In this document: piece by piece, positions 1-7,237 of the stretch
Numbering within the stretch: position 1 is the first letter of the stretch
Layout: the number at the start of each line of letters is the position of its first letter
From: Tautonia rosea
GTDB taxonomy: Bacteria; Planctomycetota; Planctomycetia; Isosphaerales; Isosphaeraceae
Direction of reading: 5' to 3'
DNA: 64,000 nt
Assembly: GCF_012958305.1 (NCBI RefSeq)
Contig: NZ_JABBYO010000004.1
Span: 62,001 to 126,000, forward strand
Made by a program: the position numbers and the translations under genes
Notes under the pieces: generated by a model
The model's input: only the letters and a program-made list of their open reading frames with translations
Database searches by the model: none
Told to the model about the DNA's origin: nothing

Positions 1-573
1 TCCGCCCCTAAAGATCCGAGCGGCGGCCGACGATGATATTGTCCGTCCACTTGCAATGACAAATTAGGCAAAGGAGTCGGGGGAGGCGGAAGTAGCTAAC
101 GACACGCCTCCCCCGATCTCTTTCGCCTGATCCGATCCCCCTTCGGGAGAGACGAATCTTGGCAAATGTTAGCAAGTCTCCGTCTGGCGCAAAGGCCAGC
201 CGGACCCGTGCGACCGGCAAACTCGACCCGCCCGACGCAGGCAACCAGGTCACGGATCACGCCAAAAACGGAATCAATCCGGGCTTGCTGGACCGGATCG
301 GTCGCTGGAGATTCTTCTGCCTCTTGGTCGTTTCAGCGTCTTGCGTGCTGAATAACCAGGGCTTCGAGTTGAGCGTCAAAGTGCCGGGTGGGCACCAGCG
401 TTCGATCGAGGAGGAGATGCATCGGGAAGATCACAAGGCGGCGTGTCCCGCTTGCACCGGTCACCCTATAGATCGTTCGATCGACCACAGAAGTTGAGCG
501 GTTCCACGGTGGCCGGGAGCAGGCTCCCGGCCACCTTCTCTCACCCCAGACTCCGCCGGTCGCCACTCACCGC
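1..573. other. Left-edge stretch without a confident gene
   Basis: I see no recognisable protein family on either strand here. One plus-strand frame, 159-497, could encode 112 residues with a single hydrophobic patch near its middle, but it has no convincing ribosome site and no family resemblance, so I do not call it a gene. A strong hairpin at 508-535 separates this stretch from the minus-strand gene that ends at 574. Confidence 0.5.
508..535. terminator. Perfect 12-bp hairpin, possible bidirectional terminator
   Basis: Positions 508-519 are the exact reverse complement of 524-535, with a four-base loop. The stem is very GC-rich and is followed by a pyrimidine run rather than a pure T tract. 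It lies just past the 3' end of the minus-strand gene at 574-882, where a terminator is expected. It could instead be a dispersed palindromic repeat. Confidence 0.5.
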
Positions 574-882
574 TCATGCCTGGGGAGAAATCCGGTAGGC
601 GACCACGTTCGCTACCATTGAAATCATCCCATTCTCGCCCATAGTGGCTTTGTGGATGACCCCCCTCACCTCCAGCCTCGATCCGTCCTCCAGGATGATC
701 CGCTCCCCGGTTCGGGGGAGGTGTTCCCCGAAGGCAATGAAGGAGACGCCTTCCGGGTCTCCCACCCTGGCACCGGGTTCGTCGCAGATCACGTGAATGG
801 GCTTTAAGCCCATCCGATCCGCCTGATCCCAAACCTCACTTGACACGTCCGGCACGCCGTCGGGATCGTAGTTGATGGACAT
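574..882 (-). CDS. Small hypothetical protein (102 aa)
   Basis: I do not recognise the family. The protein has 102 residues, no signal peptide and no membrane segment. It is mixed alpha/beta in composition, with a Gly/Glu/Asp-rich middle (residues 50-75) that could be a small beta-barrel. The start is supported by an AAGGAG Shine-Dalgarno seven bases before the ATG at 882. The gene is monocistronic: a hairpin lies past its 3' end and a dispersed repeat lies upstream. Sound codon structure and a clean ribosome site make it likely to be real. Confidence 0.7.
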   Translation of the reverse strand: MSINYDPDGVPDVSSEVWDQADRMGLKPIHVICDEPGARVGDPEGVSFIAFGEHLPRTGERIILEDGSRLEVRGVIHKATMGENGMISMVANVVAYRISPQA

Positions 883-910
883 GATGCTACTCCTTCACGG
901 CTTCTATCTG

Positions 911-955
911 TCTCCCTCTCCCTGTTTCGGGGGAGAGGGCCGGGGTGAGGGGGCC
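911..955. repeat. Dispersed palindromic repeat, copy 1
   Basis: Positions 930-952 are the exact reverse complement of 20611-20633 elsewhere in the window. The element reads as a CCCTCTCC/GGGGAGAGGG palindrome followed by a GCCGGGGTGAGG tail. It sits between the divergent genes at 574-882 and 1030-2493. Similar short palindromes occur in intergenic DNA of many GC-rich bacteria. Confidence 0.7.
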
Positions 956-1029
956 TTTGCAAGCACGCAAGAACCGCGCTCGATCATACCGGAATTCCCC
1001 CCCTCCATCCAGCCTCGGAGCCTCCCCCC

Positions 1030-2493
1030 ATGCGCATCGCCATCGCCGGCCTGATGCACGAGTCGAACACCTTCAGCCCCGACCGGACCGGCCTCGATCA
1101 GTTCCGCGAGGGGAGCCTCGCCGACGGCCCCGCCCTGATCCCCGTCTGGCGAGAGGCCCACCACGAGGTCGGCGGCTTCCTCGAAGGGGCCGAGCGCTTC
1201 GGGTTCGAGGCCGTGCCCACCACGATGGCCTGGGCCACCCCCGGCGGACCGGTCGATGACGCGGTGCTCGACGAGGTGACCTCCCGGATCGCCGACGCCC
1301 TCGCCCGCCTCCCCGTCGATGGGCTGCTGGTGGCGCTCCACGGCGCGATGGTCACGCCCCACCACCTCGACGCCGACGGCGAGGTCCTCCGCCGCCTCCG
1401 CGCCGCCCTCGGCCCCGACCGCCCCCTCGTCTGCTCGCTCGACTTCCACGCCAACGTCTCCCCGCTCATGGCGGAACACGCCGATGCTCTGGTCGGTTAT
1501 CAGACCTATCCCCACGTCGATCAGCGCGAGCGCGGACTCCTCGCCGCCGACCTCATCGCCCGAACCGTTCGCGGCGAAATCCGGCCCGTCACCGCCCTCG
1601 CCCAGCCGCCGATGATCGTCAACCTGCTCGGCCAGGACACCAGCGCCGAGCCGATGCGCTCTCTGATGAACGAGGCCCGATCCCTCGAACAACGCCCCGG
1701 CCTCCTCTCGATCAGCCTAATGGGTGGCTTCCCCTACGCCGACGTGCCCGAGATGGGTTCCTCGGTCATCGCCGTGGCCGACGGCGACCGATCGCTTGCG
1801 CAAGCCGCCGCCGATGACCTGGCCGCTCGCCTCTGGTCGATCCGCCACGACCTCGACGCCCGCCGCCCCGACGCCGCCGAGGCCGTCCGCCAGGCGATCG
1901 CCTCCGACCGCTCCCCCGTCGTCCTCGTCGACCTCGGCGACAACATCGGCGGCGGCACCCCCGGCGACGGCACCGTGATCCTCTCCGAACTGATTCGCCA
2001 GCAGGCCCGCGGCGCCGTCGTCGTGATCCACGACCCCGACGCCGTCGCCGAGGCCGCCCGACTCGGCCCCGGCGCGACCTTCGAGTGCCCCGTCGGCGGC
2101 CGGAGCCACCCCGATTACGGCGGCCCCGTCCCGGTTCGCGGCGTCGTCCGATCGCTGCACGACGGCACCTGGATCGAGGACGCCCCCCGCCACGGCGGCC
2201 GCCGCCACAACGACCAGGGGCCCACCGCCGTCATCGACCTCCCCGGCCCCATCACCCTCGTCCTCAACACCCTCCGCACCCCCCCCTTCAGCCTCGGCCA
2301 GCTCACCAGCCTCGGCCTCGACCCCTCCTCCTCCTCCCTCCTCGTCGCCAAGGCCGCCGTCGCCTACAAGGCCGCCTACGCCCCCATCGCCGGCCGCATC
2401 ATCGAGGTCGATACCCCCGGCCTCACCGCCATCGACCCGGGGCGATTTGCGTATCGGAACATTCGAAGGCCGTTGTTCCCGATCGATCCGTGA
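1030..2493 (+). CDS. M81 family metallopeptidase (MlrC-like)
   Basis: A 487-residue protein of the M81/MlrC family, named after the zinc peptidase that completes microcystin breakdown; most family members have unknown substrates. The N-terminus has the family motif HESNTFSP (residues 15-22). LHGAM (about 109-113) and the DFHANVSP/YPHVDQRERG segments (about 141-170) carry the putative zinc ligands. The MlrC C-terminal domain begins near residue 300 with a glycine-rich DLGDNIGGGTPGDG segment. There is no signal peptide, so it is probably cytoplasmic. Length is normal for the family. It stands alone, with about 200 bp to the next gene, so the context gives no hint of substrate. Confidence 0.88.
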   Translation: MRIAIAGLMHESNTFSPDRTGLDQFREGSLADGPALIPVWREAHHEVGGFLEGAERFGFEAVPTTMAWATPGGPVDDAVLDEVTSRIADALARLPVDGLLVALHGAMVTPHHLDADGEVLRRLRAALGPDRPLVCSLDFHANVSPLMAEHADALVGYQTYPHVDQRERGLLAADLIARTVRGEIRPVTALAQPPMIVNLLGQDTSAEPMRSLMNEARSLEQRPGLLSISLMGGFPYADVPEMGSSVIAVADGDRSLAQAAADDLAARLWSIRHDLDARRPDAAEAVRQAIASDRSPVVLVDLGDNIGGGTPGDGTVILSELIRQQARGAVVVIHDPDAVAEAARLGPGATFECPVGGRSHPDYGGPVPVRGVVRSLHDGTWIEDAPRHGGRRHNDQGPTAVIDLPGPITLVLNTLRTPPFSLGQLTSLGLDPSSSSLLVAKAAVAYKAAYAPIAGRIIEVDTPGLTAIDPGRFAYRNIRRPLFPIDP

Positions 2494-2695
2494 ACGGTGG
2501 TCGATCATTCTTTCTCAGGCTCCCTGATCTCCGATGGGATGATGGGCGTTCTCTCGTGCCGGACTGTCACGTGGGGATACGCCTCACGTCAGGGCCGTCG
2601 GAGAGCCTTCTGTCGTCGTGTTGAGCCTCACCGGTCACGCTGCTACGATTCCACTAGAGTGCCTGTCGTGAGGCCCGGCCGGGGGAGTGTGGTTC

Positions 2696-3193
2696 ATGGC
2701 GACTCGATGGCGACATCGGCCTGGGCTCTGGGTGACGGCCCTTGTTTTGTGTGGATGCGTCGCCCTGCACTTCCCGCCGATCACTTATCTCGTCGTCGGC
2801 CGACCAAAGACACCGATGAACGTCGCCGATGCGGAGCATCTCATCGGCCAGGTGGCCTCTCTTGGAGAGACCTGGGAGGACGTCCAGGCTCGGCTGGCAG
2901 GCCGGGACATCACCCCCGAGCATCGGCCGGGCCGCCCGCTGTGCGACATCCTGCTCCGCGACGAGTGGGACGCGGAGGGCGCTGATGGCGAGTGGATGGA
3001 CGGGCAAGGTGACCAGACGGTGGCCGACCTGGCCGGCCTCGACCCGCAGGAGGTCCATTCCATCATCCGCCTCTGGTACTACGACGCGAACCGCTCCATC
3101 GTCAGCAACACGGAAGTCATGGCCTACCTGTTCTTCGACGCCGAGAGCCGCCTGCTGGGCCGCTGGGTTGATGAGCACCACATTGGGCTCTAG
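2696..3193 (+). CDS. Putative lipoprotein, paralogue of the 3759-4157 product
   Basis: A 165-residue protein with a short positively charged N-terminus, a hydrophobic stretch and a lipobox-like LCGC ending at Cys21, so it is probably lipid-anchored. I chose the ATG at 2696, which has GGGGAG upstream; an in-frame GTG lies at 2687. The mature part starts with an acidic helix and a WEDVQARL segment, and ends with a hydrophobic strand, a D-x-E-x-R-x-L-G motif and a terminal Gly-Leu. The same order of elements occurs in the protein at 3759-4157, so the two are probably old duplicates. The overall plan (lipoprotein, small alpha/beta domain) recalls SmpA/OmlA-like proteins, but I cannot assign a function. 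Confidence 0.72.
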   Translation: MATRWRHRPGLWVTALVLCGCVALHFPPITYLVVGRPKTPMNVADAEHLIGQVASLGETWEDVQARLAGRDITPEHRPGRPLCDILLRDEWDAEGADGEWMDGQGDQTVADLAGLDPQEVHSIIRLWYYDANRSIVSNTEVMAYLFFDAESRLLGRWVDEHHIGL

Positions 3194-3241
3194 CGTCGTA
3201 CAATCGGCTCGTCTTGGTCTTCAATCGGTGGAGAGACTGCG

Positions 3242-3667
3242 ATGCGGTTCTGCGCTCCCGATGACCGAGTTGTCCTCACGAACCCGACGCCTGAGCAACT
3301 GGAGCGGCTGATTCGCACAAGCCCTCATGGTTACTGGCAGCAGGGCGGGAACGGGGAGGCGATTCTCGACGACGATTCCCGCGAGGCATCCCTCTGGATC
3401 AAGCAGCCCGAACCGGATCGTTTCTTCGTGACCTACTCGAAGCCCCCGGCCGACTGGCTGGTGCCCTATGACGGCGGATCGTGCGCGTCACTGGTCGAGG
3501 ACGAGCGAGGAGGAGATCCGTTCTGGATCCCGAGAGCTTGCCTGATCGACGCCGATCAAACGGTCGAGGTTGTCTCCTGGTTTCTCTCACATCGAGAACC
3601 ATCGCCGCGTGTGTCCTGGTGCTACTGGCATGAACTTCCGTTGCTGGACTCGTATCCCAGGCCATAG
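3242..3667 (+). CDS. Hypothetical cytoplasmic protein (141 aa)
   Basis: A 141-residue protein without signal peptide or membrane segment, preceded by a GGAGAG ribosome site. It is rich in Trp, Pro and acidic residues. The last third (FWIPRACLID, then a predicted helix and a WCYWHELP segment) resembles small immunity proteins of the Imm1 type, but the resemblance is loose. It lies between two related lipoprotein genes with 48 and 91 bp gaps and is probably co-transcribed with them. I do not assign a function. Confidence 0.65.
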   Translation: MRFCAPDDRVVLTNPTPEQLERLIRTSPHGYWQQGGNGEAILDDDSREASLWIKQPEPDRFFVTYSKPPADWLVPYDGGSCASLVEDERGGDPFWIPRACLIDADQTVEVVSWFLSHREPSPRVSWCYWHELPLLDSYPRP

Positions 3668-3673
3668 CCTGGG
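3656..3673. repeat. Short palindrome of the CAGGCCAnAGCCTG type
   Basis: A seven-base inverted repeat (CCCAGGC/GCCTGGG) overlaps the stop codon region of the preceding gene and is directly followed by another hairpin (AGTCCGC/GCGGACT). The core CAGGCCAnnGCCTG recurs twice at 44698-44739, suggesting a dispersed family. Confidence 0.5.
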
Positions 3674-3758
3674 AGAGTCCGCTGCGCGGACTTCCTCAAC
3701 GACGAGACTCCTTTCGCTTCGCGACTCGGTCATCCCTGGCTTCAGCGAGAGAGGCGGC

Positions 3759-4157
3759 ATGAACCGATTCCCGATCAAAACATGGTATCGTCTCACCGGA
3801 ATGATCGCCTTGGCGCTCGGCCTTCGTGGATGCTTCTCTTTCGTGGATTCGATGACCGAGGAGCAGGCCCTCCGGCTGATTCGCGAAGCGGTCCCGGTCG
3901 GCTCGACCCGGGAGGATTGCGAGGCCTGGCTGAACGACCAGGGCCTCGATTGGCATTACGACGAGAACGCGGGTCCCGATTCGAGGCTCAAACAACGCGG
4001 CTGGGATACGGAGCGATTGCGCAGGTATTACTTCGCCTGGATCAAGGGGACCGGGCGTGGTTTCCTCATGGAATGCGACATGGCGATCTACTTCATGATC
4101 GACCCGGACGGACGGGTCATCGGCCACGTCGCCGCTGAGTCTTGCACGGGCCTCTGA
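3759..4157 (+). CDS. Putative lipoprotein, paralogue of the 2696-3193 product
   Basis: A 132-residue protein with an N-terminal hydrophobic stretch ending in LRGC (Cys25), a plausible lipobox. The frame is open further upstream to 3570, but that part overlaps the preceding gene and reads as low-complexity sequence, so I start at the ATG at 3759. Residues 34-60 hold an EEQALRLIREAV helix and a REDCEAWL segment. The C-terminus has a hydrophobic strand, a DPDGRVIG motif and a terminal Gly-Leu. These match the layout of the 2696-3193 product. Function unknown; probably exported and membrane-anchored. Confidence 0.7.
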   Translation: MNRFPIKTWYRLTGMIALALGLRGCFSFVDSMTEEQALRLIREAVPVGSTREDCEAWLNDQGLDWHYDENAGPDSRLKQRGWDTERLRRYYFAWIKGTGRGFLMECDMAIYFMIDPDGRVIGHVAAESCTGL

Positions 4158-4206
4158 GGTGGATCGGCCACTCGTAGGATTTCAAGGACGAACCGGTGGG
4201 GCGAGC

Positions 4207-5010
4207 ATGCCGAGGAAGTCGAAGGCCGTTCAGATCGCCGAGCAAATCGCCGCCGTCCAGGCGGGAGGCGACACCCTCAACCTCGACGCATTCAACGTCG
4301 TGACGACCCTCCCAGAAGAGATCCGGGGCTGTCACTGGTTGCGCTGCCTGATGCTGGGGATCAACCCGTTGAAGGAACTGCCGGACTGGATCGGCGAGCT
4401 GACGAGTCTCGAAGATTTATCGTTGTTCACCTGTCAATTGGAACGCTTGCCCGACGCGATCGGCAAGCTCACGTCCCTGACCTGCCTGGTTCTCACGAAC
4501 AACCCCTTCTGTCGGGTGCCAGAATCAATCCACAACCTGCGCCGGCTCCGCATCCTGGGCCTCTCCGGGTGTGACCTCACGACGCTTCCGGACTGGATCG
4601 GCGAGCTGACGGAGCTCGAAGAACTCGACCTGGACATGAACCAGTTGACCGAGCTGCCCGACTCGATTTGCCGCCTGGCGAAGCTCGAATCGCTCTCCCT
4701 CTCGACGGGATCGCGGCTGACCGCGTTGCCGGCGGACTTCGGAGACCTGGCCAACCTGAAGGACCTCGACCTCCGGGGCAATCGCCTCACCACCCTGCCG
4801 GATTCGTTCTCGAAGCTCGTCCGGCTCCGATCGCTCGACCTGCGACGCAATCAGTTGACCGACGTCCCGGCTTATTTCTCGACATTCACCACACTGAAGG
4901 AACTGGATCTCAGCGACAACCCTCTCCCTCCTCCCCTCGCCAAAGCCTCCGAGAAGGGGAGTCAAGCCATCTTGAAGGCAATCGCCACGCGCGAGGAGCC
5001 GCCGGCCTGA
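4207..5010 (+). CDS. Leucine-rich repeat protein
   Basis: A 267-residue protein made almost wholly of leucine-rich repeats of about 23 residues, roughly eight units from residue 25 to the end. The units follow the bacterial pattern LxxLxLxxNxLxxLPxxIxxL, as in PDWIGELTSLEDLSL and DSFSKLVRLRSLDL. A short basic N-terminal helix (MPRKSKAVQIAEQIAAV) precedes them. There is no signal peptide, so a cytoplasmic protein-binding role is likely. An in-frame ATG lies at 4159, two bases after the previous stop; the ATG at 4207 gives the cleaner N-terminus. The gene may end the operon that begins at 2696. It converges with the Uma2 gene at 5029. Confidence 0.82.
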   Translation: MPRKSKAVQIAEQIAAVQAGGDTLNLDAFNVVTTLPEEIRGCHWLRCLMLGINPLKELPDWIGELTSLEDLSLFTCQLERLPDAIGKLTSLTCLVLTNNPFCRVPESIHNLRRLRILGLSGCDLTTLPDWIGELTELEELDLDMNQLTELPDSICRLAKLESLSLSTGSRLTALPADFGDLANLKDLDLRGNRLTTLPDSFSKLVRLRSLDLRRNQLTDVPAYFSTFTTLKELDLSDNPLPPPLAKASEKGSQAILKAIATREEPPA

Positions 5011-5028
5011 CGACGCGACGGGACGTGA

Positions 5029-5646
5029 TCAACCCGCCACGGCCGGCAGCAGCGAGGCCACGGGCAGCTCGGCGATGAATCGACCGTCGAGGGTCAGGGG
5101 GATGGACTCTCCCTCGCCGAAGGAGCGGATCGAGCGGTATTCCGGCGTCTCACCGCCGATCGGGTCGGCGTGGGCCTCGATGGTGCGCGTCCGGAGGTTC
5201 ACCACCCAGTAGGCCACGACGCCGCCGGCGGCATAGGCCGATTGCATCCGGCCGAGGTCCTTCGCCACGCTCGTATCGGCCACCTCGACCACCAGGGAGA
5301 CGTCGGCGGGCGTCGGGTGCCCGGACGCGTAATCGTCCCGGGCGCCCCGGACGATCATGAGGTCCGGCTCCGGGACGTGGAGCGGCCCCAGGCCGAGCGG
5401 GCACTCGACCTGGACGTGCCAACCCTCGGGCACGATTCGAAACAGGGCGTCGGCAAGTTTCCCCTGTGCGATGACGTGCGGCGGCTTCTTGGTCATCTTC
5501 TCGACGAGCTGCCCCTCCCAGAGTTCCACCCGACGCCCCTCAGGGATTGCCCCGCATTCGATCATCCGGGCGTAGTCCTCGGCCGTGATGAGGTACGGTC
5601 GGCCTCCCCTGGCCCCGGCCGGCGGGCTGCTGGATGCGACGCTCAT
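5029..5646 (-). CDS. Uma2 family endonuclease-fold protein
   Basis: A 205-residue protein of the Uma2 family (DUF820), a PD-(D/E)xK nuclease-fold group that is highly amplified in cyanobacteria and planctomycetes and whose role is unknown. The motifs run in family order: LITAEDYARM near the N-terminus, then GRRVELWEGQLVEKM with the conserved E-x-x-x-G, VPEPDLMIV (catalytic Asp), DVSLVVEVADTS (catalytic Glu) and the downstream Lys in SVAKDLGRMQSAYA. The frame stays open upstream to 5904, but the ATG at 5646 has GGGAG upstream and starts just before the domain. Cytoplasmic. Confidence 0.86.
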   Translation of the reverse strand: MSVASSSPPAGARGGRPYLITAEDYARMIECGAIPEGRRVELWEGQLVEKMTKKPPHVIAQGKLADALFRIVPEGWHVQVECPLGLGPLHVPEPDLMIVRGARDDYASGHPTPADVSLVVEVADTSVAKDLGRMQSAYAAGGVVAYWVVNLRTRTIEAHADPIGGETPEYRSIRSFGEGESIPLTLDGRFIAELPVASLLPAVAG

Positions 5647-5992
5647 GCGGAGGCTCCCATGATCGGGACTCTCTGGAACAGAACCCGCAACATCTCGTGT
5701 GTGGTCCATGCTACCCCGCCATGGCGTCACCCGTCGACGCGGCTTGCCTCCGGTGACTGGACGTACCGCTTCCACCCCCAATGGATGCGTCCTGGGTGGC
5801 CTCGGTTGGCGAGCAACCGAGGCGGCCCGCCGCAAGAGGCCCCGGGAGGCCGCACCGAAACCGCTCGTCGCTCCGCAACCCCGATTGGCGAGTAACCGGG
5901 CCACCCAGAAAACGAAGCATCGCCTCAGTTGAGGGTGAACGCGGTACGACCAACTTCGTGATTTCGGCGGGCGGGATGGGAAAGGGCTCCGA
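5647..5992. other. Intergenic stretch, no gene seen
   Basis: This lies between the 5' end of the Uma2 gene and the 3' end of the RraA-like gene, both on the minus strand. An open frame continues upstream from Uma2 but codes for Arg/Pro-rich low-complexity sequence without family resemblance. A short motif, TTGGCGAG(C/T)AACCG, occurs twice, near 5807 and 5884. It probably carries the Uma2 promoter, which I cannot place. Confidence 0.5.
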
Positions 5993-6655
5993 TCAGAGGA
6001 CCCCGTAGCGCCGGAAGGCCTCGGTGACGGTCATCCCCTCGGCCAGCTTGTCGCGGACGAGGTTCTCGCCGCGGACCTTCTCCTCGGCCTTCGCGATGGC
6101 CTCCTCGGCGGCGGCGGAGGGAACAAAGACGATGCCGTCGTGGTCGGCAAGGACGAGGTCGCCGGGAGCAACAGCCACACCGCCGAAGTCGATCGGCACG
6201 TCGTGAGCCTCAACATCAATCCGGCCCAGGCTGTCGGCCGGATGGATGCCCCGGCAGAAGACGGGGAATCCCATTTCGATAATCGCCTGCGTGTCGCGCG
6301 TGAATCCGTCGATGAGAACACCGCGGCAGCCTCGGTACCGGGCGGCAGTCGAGAGGAGTTCTCCCCAGAAGCTCCACTCGCAGGAGGAGACGACCATCAC
6401 ATCGCCGTTCGTCAACGCATCGACGGCGGCCATTTCCCCCTTGTACGGTTCGGCCGGGTCGAGGGTCGGGGCGATGATCGTCTTCACCGGCCGGACTACC
6501 CCGGCGCAGCGGAAGGCGGGGGCCAGGGGGCGAATATCAGCCCTCGGGCACTGGTTGCGGAAATTGAGCCGGTCGAGGACATCAGCGACCACAGGCGTAT
6601 ACAGGGCTGCCAGGCGATCGGCCAGGGCAATCGAATCAGCGTTCGAGGCACTCAC
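5993..6655 (-). CDS. RraA family protein (class II aldolase-like)
   Basis: A 220-residue protein of the RraA/HMG-aldolase family. Known members are 4-hydroxy-4-methyl-2-oxoglutarate or oxaloacetate-cleaving lyases, or regulators of RNase E. The signature is clear: ADVLDRL near the N-terminus, a Gly/Asp-rich nucleotide-like loop, RGCRGVLIDGFTRDTQ with the conserved Arg and Asp, and GDLVLADHDGIVFVP near residue 165. It ends in the usual basic/acidic helix. The start is a GTG at 6655 with GGAG upstream. It diverges from the cytochrome gene at 6800. An aldolase role in carboxylate breakdown is more likely here than RNase control, but the substrate is unknown. Confidence 0.85.
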   Translation of the reverse strand: MSASNADSIALADRLAALYTPVVADVLDRLNFRNQCPRADIRPLAPAFRCAGVVRPVKTIIAPTLDPAEPYKGEMAAVDALTNGDVMVVSSCEWSFWGELLSTAARYRGCRGVLIDGFTRDTQAIIEMGFPVFCRGIHPADSLGRIDVEAHDVPIDFGGVAVAPGDLVLADHDGIVFVPSAAAEEAIAKAEEKVRGENLVRDKLAEGMTVTEAFRRYGVL

Positions 6656-6799
6656 GAGAACAGGCTCCGTGGTTTCAAAACGAGTCGGCCGGTTGTTCCG
6701 GCCTGATCATCCTCGTAGCATGGCAGACCAGGGCGACGAAGGCGAGATGGTGGCAAGGCAATCACAGGATAGTCCTCCTCCCTGGACTCAGGAACGCAG

Positions 6800-7210
6800 A
6801 TGATGCGATACCACAACTCGTTGACCTGCAACCTCGTCTTGCCCCTCGTCGCTGCGCTCGCCGCTCCGGGCCTTGCTGCTGACGATCCCGAGGGGAACGC
6901 GTTTTTCCAGGCCAAGATTCGGCCCGTACTCATCGAGCACTGTTATGCCTGCCACTCCTCACAGGCGAATCCGCCAAAGGCCGGCTTCCGCGTCGATACC
7001 CGATCGGGCCTTCGCCGAGGGGGAAACTCCGGCTCGGCCATCGAGCCGGGACGACCGGACGACAGCCTCCTCATCCGGGTGCTTGAACATACGAGCGAAA
7101 TCGCCATGATGCCCCCCGACCGCCGATTGCCCGACGCGGTGCTCGACGACTTCCGCGCCTGGATCGAGCGTGGGGCACCCGATCCCAGGCCGGATGACCC
7201 ACCCCGCTGA
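6800..7210 (+). CDS. Stand-alone planctomycete-type cytochrome c domain (PSCyt1-like), secreted
   Basis: A 136-residue protein with an N-terminal signal peptide ending near Ala-Leu-Ala (about residue 26) and one c-type haem motif, CYACH. The downstream sequence (LRRGGNSGSAIEPGRPDDSL, MPPDRRL) is the hallmark of the PSCyt1 domain. In planctomycetes this is normally the N-terminal part of long PSCyt1-DUF1549-DUF1553 proteins. Here it stops after the haem domain. The following 27 bp lead straight to the 3' end of an ABC permease on the other strand, so no downstream domain remains. It should be periplasmic and bind haem through two cysteines, probably in electron transfer. It may be a genuine short form or the remnant of a longer gene. 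Confidence 0.8.
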   Translation: MMRYHNSLTCNLVLPLVAALAAPGLAADDPEGNAFFQAKIRPVLIEHCYACHSSQANPPKAGFRVDTRSGLRRGGNSGSAIEPGRPDDSLLIRVLEHTSEIAMMPPDRRLPDAVLDDFRAWIERGAPDPRPDDPPR

Positions 7211-7237
7211 TCCCCTGCCCCGGAACGCCGAAGCCAA

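Noticed and set aside
904-1692. Long minus-strand frame opposite the M81 gene
   Set aside because: Gly/Glu/Val-rich sequence created by GC-rich codon bias opposite a real gene; no motif or ribosome site.
1717-2508. Minus-strand frame opposite the end of the M81 gene
   Set aside because: Repetitive Gly/Asp/Val composition typical of antisense frames; the plus frame has the MlrC motifs.
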